Below are positions 17,176 to 25,040 of a DNA stretch of 64,000 bases, one piece after another. The stretch lies in contig JADKJZ010000014.1 of NCBI GenBank assembly GCA_016720805.1, forward strand, positions 620,001-684,000. The letters are read 5' to 3'. This stretch comes from Gemmatimonadota bacterium (GTDB lineage Bacteria; Gemmatimonadota; Gemmatimonadetes; Gemmatimonadales; GWC2-71-9). Position numbers and translations under genes: made by a program. Positions within the stretch are counted from its first letter, which is position 1; each line of letters opens with the position of its first letter. Below the pieces are notes generated by a model, which saw nothing but the letters and a program-made list of their open reading frames with translations, ran no database searches and was not told the DNA's origin.

Positions 17176-17868
17176 CTACTCCGACGGGAGCAAATCGGCA
17201 AGGGGTCGGGGCCTCGCGCGCAGCCCGAACGCCGTCGCCATCGAGGCCATCACCACGGCGCGGACCTCGGCCGCAAGCGTCGGCGTGGCCCCACCGATTT
17301 CCTTCGCCACAGAGGTCATGGTGACTCCCGGCAGGCCACACGGGACGATCGCGCCGAACCACGCCAACTCGGGGTCGACATTCAGCGCAAAGCCATGCAG
17401 CGTCACCCATTGCTTCACGTGAATGCCGAGGCTCGCGATCTTCCGCCCCTGGGTCCAGACACCTGTCTTCCCGGCGACTCGCTCGGCGGGAATCCCGAAC
17501 TGCGCCAGCGCGTCGATGAGGGCGCCCTCGAGGGTCCGCAGGTACCAATGGAGGTCTTCGCGGTGGGCCGAGAGGTGGATGATCGGGTAACCGACGAGTT
17601 GGCCGGGGCCGTGCCAGGTGACGTCGCCGCCACGTTCGACCTCGACCACGGTGGCGCCCCGCGCCTCGAGGGCCGGGATGGGGAGGGGGAGCGAGGTGGC
17701 CTCGGTGCCGCGGCCCAGGGTGTAGACCGGGTCGTGTTCAACCAGGAGCAGGATGTCGTGGGGAAGCGAACCGTCCACGCGACGCAACCGGAGGGCGCGT
17801 TGGAGTTCCAGTGTGTCGAGGTAGGGCCGGCGGCCGAGGTCGACGACCTCGAGGGGTGGCACGCTCAT
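17176..17868 (-). CDS. lipB: Octanoyl-[ACP]:protein N-octanoyltransferase
   Basis: LipB (230 aa) moves octanoate from acyl carrier protein to lipoyl domains, the step before LipA inserts sulfur. Family motifs: LLVEHDPVYTLGRG, VERGGDVTWHGPGQLVGYPI, GVWTQGRKIASLGIHVKQWV, the catalytic Cys in AIVPCGLPG and the partner Lys in MTSVAKEIGG. ATG 17868 is chosen because the LipB fold starts there and it overlaps the upstream stop (ATGA). It shares a strand with lipA and the pyruvate dehydrogenase genes, whose E2 subunit is its likely main substrate. Confidence 0.96.
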   Translation of the reverse strand: MSVPPLEVVDLGRRPYLDTLELQRALRLRRVDGSLPHDILLLVEHDPVYTLGRGTEATSLPLPIPALEARGATVVEVERGGDVTWHGPGQLVGYPIIHLSAHREDLHWYLRTLEGALIDALAQFGIPAERVAGKTGVWTQGRKIASLGIHVKQWVTLHGFALNVDPELAWFGAIVPCGLPGVTMTSVAKEIGGATPTLAAEVRAVVMASMATAFGLRARPRPLADLLPSE

Positions 17869-18323
17869 GCCGCCCGGCGTGCGCGGCCTCCGAGCCGGAG
17901 CGCCACGACCAGGGCCAGTATAGCCAGCGCCGCCAATGCCCCGCTGCCGAGCGCGGCGTGGGCGGTGAAGGTCAGCATCATCGCGAGGCAGGTCCCCGCC
18001 AGGGCACCCACGATGGCGAGCCCCCCGCGACGAAAGTTGGAATGGATCGGCGCCATCAGCATCCACCCCACCAGGCCCGCCACCAGCAGGCCGATCGGAA
18101 TCCCGACGAGAAAGAGATTCACGTAGGGCGCATTCGGGTTCACCGTGGCGGCGCTCGTCACACTCGGATCGCGCATCCGGGCGACGAGGAAGGTCAGCAC
18201 GGCAAACCACGCCACCGCCGCGGCCGCGGCCGCGCCGACCGCCGCCACGGCGAGGCCGACACGATCCTCGGTCGGCGCATCGGCGCCGAACGGATTAGGA
18301 GAGAGCGGGGGCGGACTTCCCAT
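17865..18323 (-). CDS. Small multi-pass membrane protein of unknown function
   Basis: 152-aa protein with about four hydrophobic segments (LAVAAVGAAAAAAVAWFAVLT; NLFLVGIPIGLLVAGLVGWM; GLAIVGALAGTCLAMMLTF; LAALAILALVVAL) and a basic end GGRARRAA. The N-terminus is Pro-rich and probably cytoplasmic. I recognise no family. The stop overlaps the lipB start by 4 bp, so the two are coupled. Between it and lpdA sits a 36-bp perfect palindrome made of 7-bp repeats. Confidence 0.7.
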   Translation of the reverse strand: MGSPPPLSPNPFGADAPTEDRVGLAVAAVGAAAAAAVAWFAVLTFLVARMRDPSVTSAATVNPNAPYVNLFLVGIPIGLLVAGLVGWMLMAPIHSNFRRGGLAIVGALAGTCLAMMLTFTAHAALGSGALAALAILALVVALRLGGRARRAA

Positions 18324-18340
18324 GGGTCTCGAGGAGCCGG

Positions 18341-18383
18341 GACCGATGATCGATCATCGATGATCGATCATCGGTCATCGGTC
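18341..18383. repeat. GATC-rich heptamer repeat forming a perfect palindrome
   Basis: Bases 18341-18376 equal their own reverse complement over 36 bp. Internally the sequence is alternating 7-bp units ATGATCG and ATCATCG, followed by a variant unit to 18383. It begins at the base next to the lpdA stop codon (18384-18386) and lies between lpdA and the next co-directional gene. A nearly identical element occurs at 33353-33386. Confidence 0.9.
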
Positions 18384-19784
18384 CTAGATGTGCACCGCCC
18401 GACCCAGCGAGTCGAGCGCCGCTTCGGCGATCGCCTCGGAGAGCGTCGGGTGCGCGTGGATCGCGAGGTCGACTTCTTCCACAGTGTACTCGTTCGTCCG
18501 GGCAAGGATCAACTCGTGGATCATCTCCGAGGCGTGCCCGCTCACGATGTGCGCGCCGATGATCTCGCCGTACTTCTTGCCGCGGATGATCTTCACGAAG
18601 CCGTCGGTCTCGTTCGACGCGCGGGCGCGGCCGTTGGCCGAGAACGGGAAGCGACCGACCTGGTAGTCGAGCTTCTGCTCCTTGGCCTGCTCCTCGGTGA
18701 GCCCGATCGAGGCCACCTCCGGGTGGCAGTACGTCACGCTCGGCACGTTGCTGTAGTCGATCGCCTTCGGGTGGTGTCCGGCGATCACCTCGGCGACGTG
18801 AATCCCCTCGCGCGTGCCCTTGTGCGCCAGCATCGGCGGGCCGGCCACGTCCCCAATCGAGTAGACACCCTTCACGGTGGTCTCGAGGGTGGCCGGGTTC
18901 ACCTGGATGAAGCCGCGGTCGGTCAACTTCACGCCGACGGCCTCCAGCCCGATCGCCTCGGTGTTCACCGCGCGACCGGCGGCCATCAGCACCTTGTCGG
19001 CGGTGATCGTCTCCTGCTTGCCACCGACCTCGACGGTGATGCTCACCTCGGCGGCCTTCACGTCGGCCTTCACGACCTTCACGCCGGCCAGCACGTTGAT
19101 GCCGCGCTTCTTGTACGACTTGGCGATCACGTCCGAGCACTCGGCGTCCTCGATCGGGAGGATGCGCGGCAACGCCTCGATCAGCGTCACCTCGGACCCG
19201 AAGGCGTTGAAGATGTCGGCGAACTCGCAGCCGACGGCACCTGCGCCGACGATCGCCAGCCGCTTCGGGGCGGTCTCGAGAAAGAGCGCCTCGTCCGAGG
19301 TGATCACCGTGGTGCCGTTGACGGCGAGGCCGACCGGCGGAATTCCCTTGGTGCGCGAGCCGGTCGCCAGCACGATCCCCTTCTTGGCGGTGAGCACGTC
19401 GTCGCCGACCTTCACCGTCGTCGCTGAGGCGAGCACGCCGGTCCCCTTGATGACCGTCACCTTGTTCTTCTTCATCAGGAACTCGGCGCCCTTCGAGTTC
19501 TGCTCGGCGACCTTCCGCGAGCGCTTCATCGCGACGCCGTAGTCGGTCTTCACCTCGCCGACCTCGATGCCCAGCTCCTTCGCTTCCTTGCGGATGCTGT
19601 TGGCCATCGCCGCGGAGTGCAGCAGCGCCTTGGTCGGGATGCAGCCGATGTTCACGCAGACGCCGCCCAGCTTGTCGCGCTCGACCACGCACGCCGTGAG
19701 CCCGAGCTGCGAGGCGCGAATGGCGGCGGGATAGCCGGCAGGGCCGCCGCCGATGATGATGACGTCAAAGGACTGATTGGCCAT
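18384..19784 (-). CDS. lpdA: Dihydrolipoyl dehydrogenase (E3)
   Basis: FAD flavoprotein (466 aa) that reoxidises dihydrolipoyl groups and makes NADH; E3 of pyruvate dehydrogenase. N-terminal FAD site IIIGGGPAGYPAA, redox disulfide Cys43/Cys48 in GVCVNIGCIPTK, NAD site IVGAGAVGCEFADIF, second FAD contact YSIGDVAG, and C-terminal dimer/active-site HAHPTLSEA. It follows pdhC on the same strand with a 144-bp gap holding a heptamer hairpin, which may lower or separate its expression from lipA-pdhABC. A second repeat element touches its stop codon. Confidence 0.97.
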   Translation of the reverse strand: MANQSFDVIIIGGGPAGYPAAIRASQLGLTACVVERDKLGGVCVNIGCIPTKALLHSAAMANSIRKEAKELGIEVGEVKTDYGVAMKRSRKVAEQNSKGAEFLMKKNKVTVIKGTGVLASATTVKVGDDVLTAKKGIVLATGSRTKGIPPVGLAVNGTTVITSDEALFLETAPKRLAIVGAGAVGCEFADIFNAFGSEVTLIEALPRILPIEDAECSDVIAKSYKKRGINVLAGVKVVKADVKAAEVSITVEVGGKQETITADKVLMAAGRAVNTEAIGLEAVGVKLTDRGFIQVNPATLETTVKGVYSIGDVAGPPMLAHKGTREGIHVAEVIAGHHPKAIDYSNVPSVTYCHPEVASIGLTEEQAKEQKLDYQVGRFPFSANGRARASNETDGFVKIIRGKKYGEIIGAHIVSGHASEMIHELILARTNEYTVEEVDLAIHAHPTLSEAIAEAALDSLGRAVHI

Positions 19785-19820
19785 GTATGGAGCTCCCAGT
19801 AGGGGACAAATCTCTGTTGG

Positions 19821-19927
19821 AGTCGTTAGTTGTTGGTCGTTAGTCGTTAGGTGGTCCGTTACTCAGGCCAGCATGGAACGATTCGACGACTCCACCCCTA
19901 ACGACTAACGACGAACGACTAACGACT
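19821..19927. repeat. Heptamer tandem repeat hairpin, TCGTTAG family (second copy)
   Basis: The left arm (19821-19850) consists of TCGTTAG-type units. The right arm (19898-19927) is its near-perfect reverse complement made of CTAACGA-type units, with mismatches at only a few bases; the loop is about 47 nt. The right arm ends one base from the pdhC stop codon (19929-19931). The unit is the same as at 761-823, 19 kb away, and the placement is the same: directly beyond a minus-strand stop. Confidence 0.9.
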
Positions 19928-19928
19928 C

Positions 19929-21175
19929 TTACCAGACCATCGCCAGCGGATTCTCCAGCATCCCCACCAGCGTCTTCAGGAACGCGGCGCCGGTGGCCCC
20001 GTCGATCACGCGGTGATCGCAGGAGAGGGTGATCCGCATCCGGCGGCGCACCACGAGCTCGCCGTCGACGACTGCGGGCTTCTGCTCCAGTCGGCCGACC
20101 GCGAGAATCCCCGCCTCGGGCGGATTGATCACCGCGGTGAATTCGTCGATGCCGAACATGCCGAGGTTCGAGATCGAGAAGGTCGCGCCGGTGTACTCCT
20201 CGGGCTTGAGGCGCTTCTCGCGTGCGCGTCCGGCCATCTCGCGGACCTCGCCGCCGATCTCGCGCAACGTCTTCCGGTCGGCGTGGCGGACGATCGGCGT
20301 GATGAGCCCGTCCTCGACCGCGACGGCGACGCCGATATGGACGTCATGCCACTGCCGGATGTGATCGTCCGACCACCAGCTGTTCACCCACGGATGCTGC
20401 CGCAGGGCGGCGGCGGTCGTGCGAATGATCAGGTCGTTGAACGAGAACTTGCCGTTCTTCGGATCCGCGGCCAGGAGCGCCTCGCGCATTTCGTGCGCCC
20501 GCTCCATGTCCACCTCGGCCGTGAGGTAGAAGGTCGGGATCGGGCCGATCGACTGCACCAAGCGCTTGGCGATCGCCTTGCGCATCTGCGTCAACGGCAC
20601 GTCCGTGTAGACCGACGCCGCCAGGCCCGGCGCCGCGGCCGCCGGCGCCAGCACCACGCCGTCGAGGTCGCGCACCACGATCCGCCCTTCGGGGCCGCTC
20701 CCCGCGATCGCGCCGAGGTCGAGCCCGCGCTCGGCGGCGACGCGCTTCGCCAAGGGGGTCGCCTTGATGCGGGCGTCCGCCGCCGGCGTGGGGGTGCTCG
20801 CGGCCGGCACCGGCGCGGCGGCGGTGGTGGGGCGCGCGCGTCCGGGCCCAGGGCCGGGGTCGTCGTGGCCACGGCGGGCGCCGCAGGCGGCGCCCCTACG
20901 GCGGGGCTTCCGCCCGCGCCGCCGGGGATCTCTTCGCCCGCCGCGCCGATCCAGGCCACGACCGACGCCACCGGCGCCGTGGTGCCGACCGGGATCACCT
21001 GCTTGAGGAGGACGCCGGCGCCGCGGGCGACCAACTCCATCACCGCCTTGTCGGTCTCCACCTCGGCGAGCACATCGCCCACGGCGACCGCATCGCCCTC
21101 GTTCTTCTTCCACTCGACGAGGCGGCCCTCTTCCATCGTCGGCGACAGCGCTTCCATCACGACCTTGGTGGCCAT
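19929..21175 (-). CDS. pdhC: Pyruvate dehydrogenase E2 (dihydrolipoamide acetyltransferase), apparent frameshift
   Basis: E2 core that takes acetyl groups from E1 and passes them to CoA. The coding sequence is split over two frames. From ATG 21175 one frame encodes the lipoyl domain (MATKVVMEALSPTMEEG, lipoyl Lys in VETDKAVMEL) and a Pro/Ala linker. The other frame encodes the E1/E3-binding domain (ATPLAKRVAAERGLDLG...GPEGRIVVRDL) and the catalytic domain ending in CDHRVIDGATGAAF (His and Asp). One missing base near 20829-20845, within a GC-rich linker, would join them. It may be a sequencing indel, a recent mutation or recoding. Flanked by pdhB (4-bp gap) and a repeat hairpin. Confidence 0.88.
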
Positions 21176-21179
21176 TCGA

Positions 21180-22160
21180 TCAATCCTTGTAGCAGACGCG
21201 GCGAACCGCCGCCGCGATCTTGGTCGCGTCGGCCTTGGCCGCCTTCTCGAGATACTTGTTGTACGGCATCGGCACGTCGGCCTGGTGCACCCGCAACACC
21301 GGGGCATCGAGGTCGTCGAACGCCTCGCGCTGCACCAGGTCGACGATCTGCGCCCCGACCCCGGCGAAGTACCACCCTTCTTCGGCCACGACCACGCGAT
21401 GCGTCTTGGCCACCGAGCGGAGGATCGCTTCTTCGTCGAGCGGCCGGATGGTGCGCAGGTCGAGCACCTCGGCGTCGATCCCTTCCTCGGAGAGGGCCTT
21501 CGCGGCGTTCAACGCCGGTGCGACCGTCTTCGAATGGCAGACAATCGTGACATCCTGCCCGGCACGCTTCACGTCGGCCACACCGATCGGCACCAGATGC
21601 TCACCCTCGGGGACGTCGCCCTTGAGGTTGTAGAGCATCTCGCCCTCGATGAACACCACCGGATCGTTGTCGCGAATGGCGCTCTTGAGCAGCCCCTTCG
21701 CGTCGGCCGGTGTCGCGGGCATCACGACCTTGAGCCCCGGAATGTGGGCGTACCAACTCTCGAAGGCCTGCGAGTGCTGCGCGCCAAGCTGGAGCGCCGC
21801 GCCACCCGGGCCGCGGAAGACGATCGGGCAGCCGATCTGGCCGCCACTCATGTAGCGGATCTTCGCGGCGACGTTGACGATCTGGTCGATCGCCAGCAGC
21901 GCGAAGTTCCAGGTCATCATCTCGATCACCGGGCGGAGGCCCGTCATCGCCGACCCGACGCCGATCCCGGCGAAGCCAAGCTCGGCGATCGGCGTGTCGA
22001 CGACGCGCATCGGCCCGAACTCCTCGAGCAGGCCGCGGCTGACCTTGTAGGCGCCGTTGTACTCGGCCACTTCCTCGCCCATGAGGTAGACGTCGCCGTC
22101 GCGTTGCATCTCTTCGCGCAGCGCCTCGTTCAGGGCATCGCGATAGGTGAGGACGGCCAT
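21180..22160 (-). CDS. pdhB: Pyruvate dehydrogenase E1 component, beta subunit
   Basis: 326 aa, usual for E1-beta. Pairs with PdhA to bind thiamine diphosphate and decarboxylate pyruvate. Visible: LTYRDALNEALREEMQRD start, GEEVAEYNGAYKVSRGLLEE, DTPIAELGFAGIGVGSAM, FRGPGGAALQLGAQHSQ, and the C-terminal transketolase domain with DLRTIRPLDEEAI and VVAEEGWYFAGVGAQI. The start shares a base with the pdhA stop (TGATG) and the stop lies 4 bp before pdhC, so expression is tightly linked. Confidence 0.96.
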   Translation of the reverse strand: MAVLTYRDALNEALREEMQRDGDVYLMGEEVAEYNGAYKVSRGLLEEFGPMRVVDTPIAELGFAGIGVGSAMTGLRPVIEMMTWNFALLAIDQIVNVAAKIRYMSGGQIGCPIVFRGPGGAALQLGAQHSQAFESWYAHIPGLKVVMPATPADAKGLLKSAIRDNDPVVFIEGEMLYNLKGDVPEGEHLVPIGVADVKRAGQDVTIVCHSKTVAPALNAAKALSEEGIDAEVLDLRTIRPLDEEAILRSVAKTHRVVVAEEGWYFAGVGAQIVDLVQREAFDDLDAPVLRVHQADVPMPYNKYLEKAAKADATKIAAAVRRVCYKD

Positions 22161-23191
22161 CAGGTGTCCTCCCCGTGCGGCGCCAGGACATCGGTGAAGA
22201 GAGCGCTCGCGTCCGGCTCCGGCGATTCCTCGGCGAAGGTCGCCGCATCGGCGACTTCGGCCGCGACCGACGCCTCGAGCTCGGCGAGTCCGGCGTCGTC
22301 CAGCAAGCCGGCGTCCCGCATCCGCGCCTCGAGCAGGGCGATCGGGTCGCGCTGGCGTGAGGCGTCGAGCTCTTCCTTGCTGCGGTACGTCCCGCTCGCC
22401 GCATCCGACATCGAGTGGCCGACATAGCGGAAGGTCCGGATGTCGAGGAGCGTCGGCCCCTCGCCGGCACGAGCCCGAGCGTACGCCGTCTCGGCCGCCT
22501 CGCGCACGGCGACGATGTCCTGCCCATCCACCTCGACGCCGGGCATTCCGTAGCTCGCCGCGCGCAGGTGCAAGTCGGTGATCGCCGCCGACCGCTTCAC
22601 CGCCGTCCCCATGCCGTAGCCGTTGTTCTCGATCACGAAGATCGCCGGCAGCTTCCAGAGGCCGGCGATGTTCAACGCCTCGTGGAACGCGCCGATGTTG
22701 GCCGCGGCCTCGCCGAAGAAGGTGAGCGAGACCTGCTCCGTCTTCCGGTACTTGGCCGCCCAGGCGAAGCCGGCGCCGAGCGGAATCTGGCCGCCGACGA
22801 TGCCGTGCCCACCCATGAAGCCCTTCTCGAGATCGAACAGGTGCATCGAGCCGCCCTTGCCCCCCGAGCAGCCGGTGGCCTTGCCGTAGAGCTCCGCCAT
22901 GATCGAGCGCGACGTCATGCCGCGCGCCAACGCCTGGCCGTGTTCACGGTAGGCGGAGATCACGTAGTCATCGGAGCGCAGCGCCGAGATCAGTCCGACG
23001 GCGACCGCTTCCTGCCCGATGTAGAGGTGGCAGAAGCCGCCGATCTGGCCGATCGAGTACGCCTCACCGGCGCGCTCCTCGAATCGACGGATCAGCAACA
23101 TCATGCGCAACCAGTCCTGATACTGGTCGGCGTAGGGGGCGTCGGTCCCGCGGCGGCGTGCCTTGGGGGCGTTGCTGGTGCTAACGGCCAT
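22160..23191 (-). CDS. pdhA: Pyruvate dehydrogenase E1 component, alpha subunit
   Basis: 343-aa thiamine diphosphate-dependent E1-alpha. Landmarks: MLLIRRFEERAGEAYSIGQI, GFCHLYIGQEAVAVG, YREHGQALARGM, GGKGGSMHLFD, GHGIVGGQIPLGAGFAWA, and FRYVGHSMSDA. The cofactor/Mg motif, usually GDG at its start, reads GEAAANIGAFHEALN here and continues to IENNGYGMGT, so the first metal ligand is Glu instead of Asp. It starts 1 bp after the lipA stop. Together with PdhB it forms E1 of the complex encoded by the same operon. Confidence 0.95.
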   Translation of the reverse strand: MAVSTSNAPKARRRGTDAPYADQYQDWLRMMLLIRRFEERAGEAYSIGQIGGFCHLYIGQEAVAVGLISALRSDDYVISAYREHGQALARGMTSRSIMAELYGKATGCSGGKGGSMHLFDLEKGFMGGHGIVGGQIPLGAGFAWAAKYRKTEQVSLTFFGEAAANIGAFHEALNIAGLWKLPAIFVIENNGYGMGTAVKRSAAITDLHLRAASYGMPGVEVDGQDIVAVREAAETAYARARAGEGPTLLDIRTFRYVGHSMSDAASGTYRSKEELDASRQRDPIALLEARMRDAGLLDDAGLAELEASVAAEVADAATFAEESPEPDASALFTDVLAPHGEDT

Positions 23192-24169
23192 TTAGAAGCT
23201 CTCCGGGGCGGTGGCGAGAATCGACTCGCTCGGCTCGGTCTGGGCGCGCGCGGATCGGACTTGATCCCAGGCATGATAGGACGAACGCGTCAGCGGCGAG
23301 CTCTCGACATGCGAGAAGCCCATCCGCAGCCCGATCTCGCGGAGCTCCGCGAATTCGTCCGGCGTGTAATACCGCACCACCGGGAGGTGACCATCCGATG
23401 GCCGGAGGTACTGCCCGAGGGTGACAATGTTGACGTCGCTGCGGCGCAAGTCGCGCAGGCAGGTGACTACCTCATCCCACTCCTCGCCCATGCCGAGGAT
23501 GATCCCCGACTTGGTGAGGGCGGTGGCATCCATCGCGCGCGCGTTCGCGAGCACGCGGAGGGCACGGTCGTATCGACCACCCGGGCGCGCCAGGCGGTAG
23601 AGCCGCTCGGCGGTCTCGAGATTGTGATTGAGGATGTCCGGCTTCGCCTCCATCACGATCCGGAGCGCCTGCTCCGATCCCTTGAAGTCCGGGATCAGCA
23701 CTTCGACCGAGGTGTTGGGCAGGCGCGCCTTGATCTCGGTGATACAACCCGCGAATGCCTCCGCTCCACCGTTCGGCAGGTCGTCGCGATCCACCGAGGT
23801 GATCACCACGTGCTCCAGCCCCATCCGCGCCACCGCTTCGGCCAGCTTCACTGGCTCGGTCGGGTCGAACGCCTTCGGGGTGCCGTGGGACACCGCACAG
23901 TAGGTGCAGTTCCGCGTGCAGACGTCACCCAGGATCATGAAGGTGGCGGCCTTGTGCTCCCAGCACTCGCCGATGTTCGGGCAACGGGCCTCCTCACACA
24001 CGGTGTGGAGGCCGAGCTCGCGCATCATCGCCTGGATCTTGATATAGGATTGCCCGCCGGGCGCCTTCACCTTCAGCCAACTCGGCTTTCGGGCGGGGGC
24101 GACGGGAACCATCCCCCCCGAGGCTTCAGGGGTGGGCTGGCGGGTCAGTTGGACAAGCGGCACGGCCAC
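23192..24169 (-). CDS. lipA: Lipoyl synthase
   Basis: Radical-SAM enzyme (325 aa) that inserts two sulfurs into octanoyl groups on lipoyl domains. The auxiliary cluster motif is CEEARCPNIGEC, the SAM cluster motif CTRNCTYC, and the C-terminal conserved serine lies in ESSPLTRSSYHA. I start at GTG 24169, which has a strong AAGGAG ribosome site with 5-nt spacing; the open frame runs further upstream but has no such site. It heads the operon lipA-pdhABC behind a good promoter, so the cofactor enzyme and its main client are made together. Confidence 0.96.
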   Translation of the reverse strand: MAVPLVQLTRQPTPEASGGMVPVAPARKPSWLKVKAPGGQSYIKIQAMMRELGLHTVCEEARCPNIGECWEHKAATFMILGDVCTRNCTYCAVSHGTPKAFDPTEPVKLAEAVARMGLEHVVITSVDRDDLPNGGAEAFAGCITEIKARLPNTSVEVLIPDFKGSEQALRIVMEAKPDILNHNLETAERLYRLARPGGRYDRALRVLANARAMDATALTKSGIILGMGEEWDEVVTCLRDLRRSDVNIVTLGQYLRPSDGHLPVVRYYTPDEFAELREIGLRMGFSHVESSPLTRSSYHAWDQVRSARAQTEPSESILATAPESF

Positions 24170-24227
24170 GCGGACTCCTTCCGTCTCGCCGAGGTCGCGC
24201 GCCAGCCGGAACTGGCGCAGGAGCAAC

Positions 24228-24256
24228 AAAATAGCCCCGAGAGGGGGGTGGGCCAA
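24228..24256 (-). promoter_or_regulatory. Promoter of the lipA-pdh operon
   Basis: On the minus strand TTGGCC (24256-24251), 17-bp spacer, TATTTT (24233-24228). The predicted start is near 24221, giving a leader of about 50 nt to GTG 24169. This is among the best sigma-70-like matches in the window. Confidence 0.55.
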
Positions 24257-24320
24257 CCGCCTTCCCTCTGGGGGCCGACGGGGTGACTTTCCGCCTTCCT
24301 CATTACCCCGGGCCCCGTGC

Positions 24321-25040
24321 GTGCCTCCGATCCTGACCACCCGTGAGCTCACTGTCCAGTACCCGACCTTCACCCTCGGCCCGTTGGGGTTCGTGATCGA
24401 GGGGGGGGAGACGGTCGCGCTGCTTGGGGCGAACGCGGCCGGGAAGACCACCCTCCTCCGGGCGGTCACCGGGCGTCTCCTGGACCGCCGTGGACTCGTC
24501 GAGGTGGCCGGGAGAGACCCGCAGGACGCCCCGGACGCGTGGCGCGCCAAGATCGGCTTTGCGGGCGAGAAGCCTCCGGCCGACGCCGCCCTCCGGGTGC
24601 GGGAGTGGTATGCCTTTCTCCGGGATTGTTACCCCACCTGGGATGATGCCTACCAGCGCGACCTCTCCGCCCGGCTCGGCCTGGATACCGGGGAGCGCAT
24701 CGCGGCACTGTCCCGCGGCACCGCCGTGAAGGCGGCCTACATCGGCGCCGAGGCCTATCGGCCGGAGTTGCTCGTCCTCGACGAACCGACCAACGGACTC
24801 GATCCGGTGGTGCGCCTCGAACTGCTGGCGCTGCTCCGCGAGTGCTTTGCCGAATCGCCGGGGCGGGCGCTGCTCTTTTCGTCGCACCTGCTCGAAGACG
24901 TCGAGTCGCTGTGTGACCGCGCGCTGTTGCTCCGTCGCGGACAACTGGTGGGTGAACTTGCCGGCGACGCGCTCACCGAGGCGCGGGCCTCGGGTCAACT
25001 CACGGCGCTCGTGGCCGACGTCCTTCGCGACCGGCAATGA
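24321..25040 (+). CDS. ABC transporter ATP-binding protein
   Basis: 239-aa ATPase of a two-gene ABC-2 type exporter. Walker A is GANAAGKTT, Walker B with catalytic Glu is LLVLDEPTNGLD, and the H-loop is FSSHLLED. The signature motif is unusual: LSRGT instead of LSGGQ, close to the 'SRG' variants of the YhcG/YtrB-like exporter group. GTG 24321 is chosen because the ABC fold begins there (PPILTTRELTVQYP); upstream sequence in frame overlaps the lipA promoter. The stop overlaps the permease start by 4 bp. Substrate unknown. Confidence 0.88.
   Translation: MPPILTTRELTVQYPTFTLGPLGFVIEGGETVALLGANAAGKTTLLRAVTGRLLDRRGLVEVAGRDPQDAPDAWRAKIGFAGEKPPADAALRVREWYAFLRDCYPTWDDAYQRDLSARLGLDTGERIAALSRGTAVKAAYIGAEAYRPELLVLDEPTNGLDPVVRLELLALLRECFAESPGRALLFSSHLLEDVESLCDRALLLRRGQLVGELAGDALTEARASGQLTALVADVLRDRQ

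Noticed and set aside
20829..20845. Programmed -1 ribosomal frameshift in pdhC
   Set aside because: The region has a C4 run and GC alternation but no X-XXY-YYZ slippery site; an indel is simpler, so it is kept only as a possibility.
19929..21113. pdhC catalytic part as a separate gene with its own start
   Set aside because: The N-terminal ~85 residues of that frame are Arg/Gly-rich out-of-frame translation of the lipoyl domain; a single-base frameshift explains both halves better.
22415..24286. Plus-strand open frame of 623 codons opposite pdhA and lipA
   Set aside because: Antisense shadow of two well-identified genes; low-complexity His/Arg/Asp composition.
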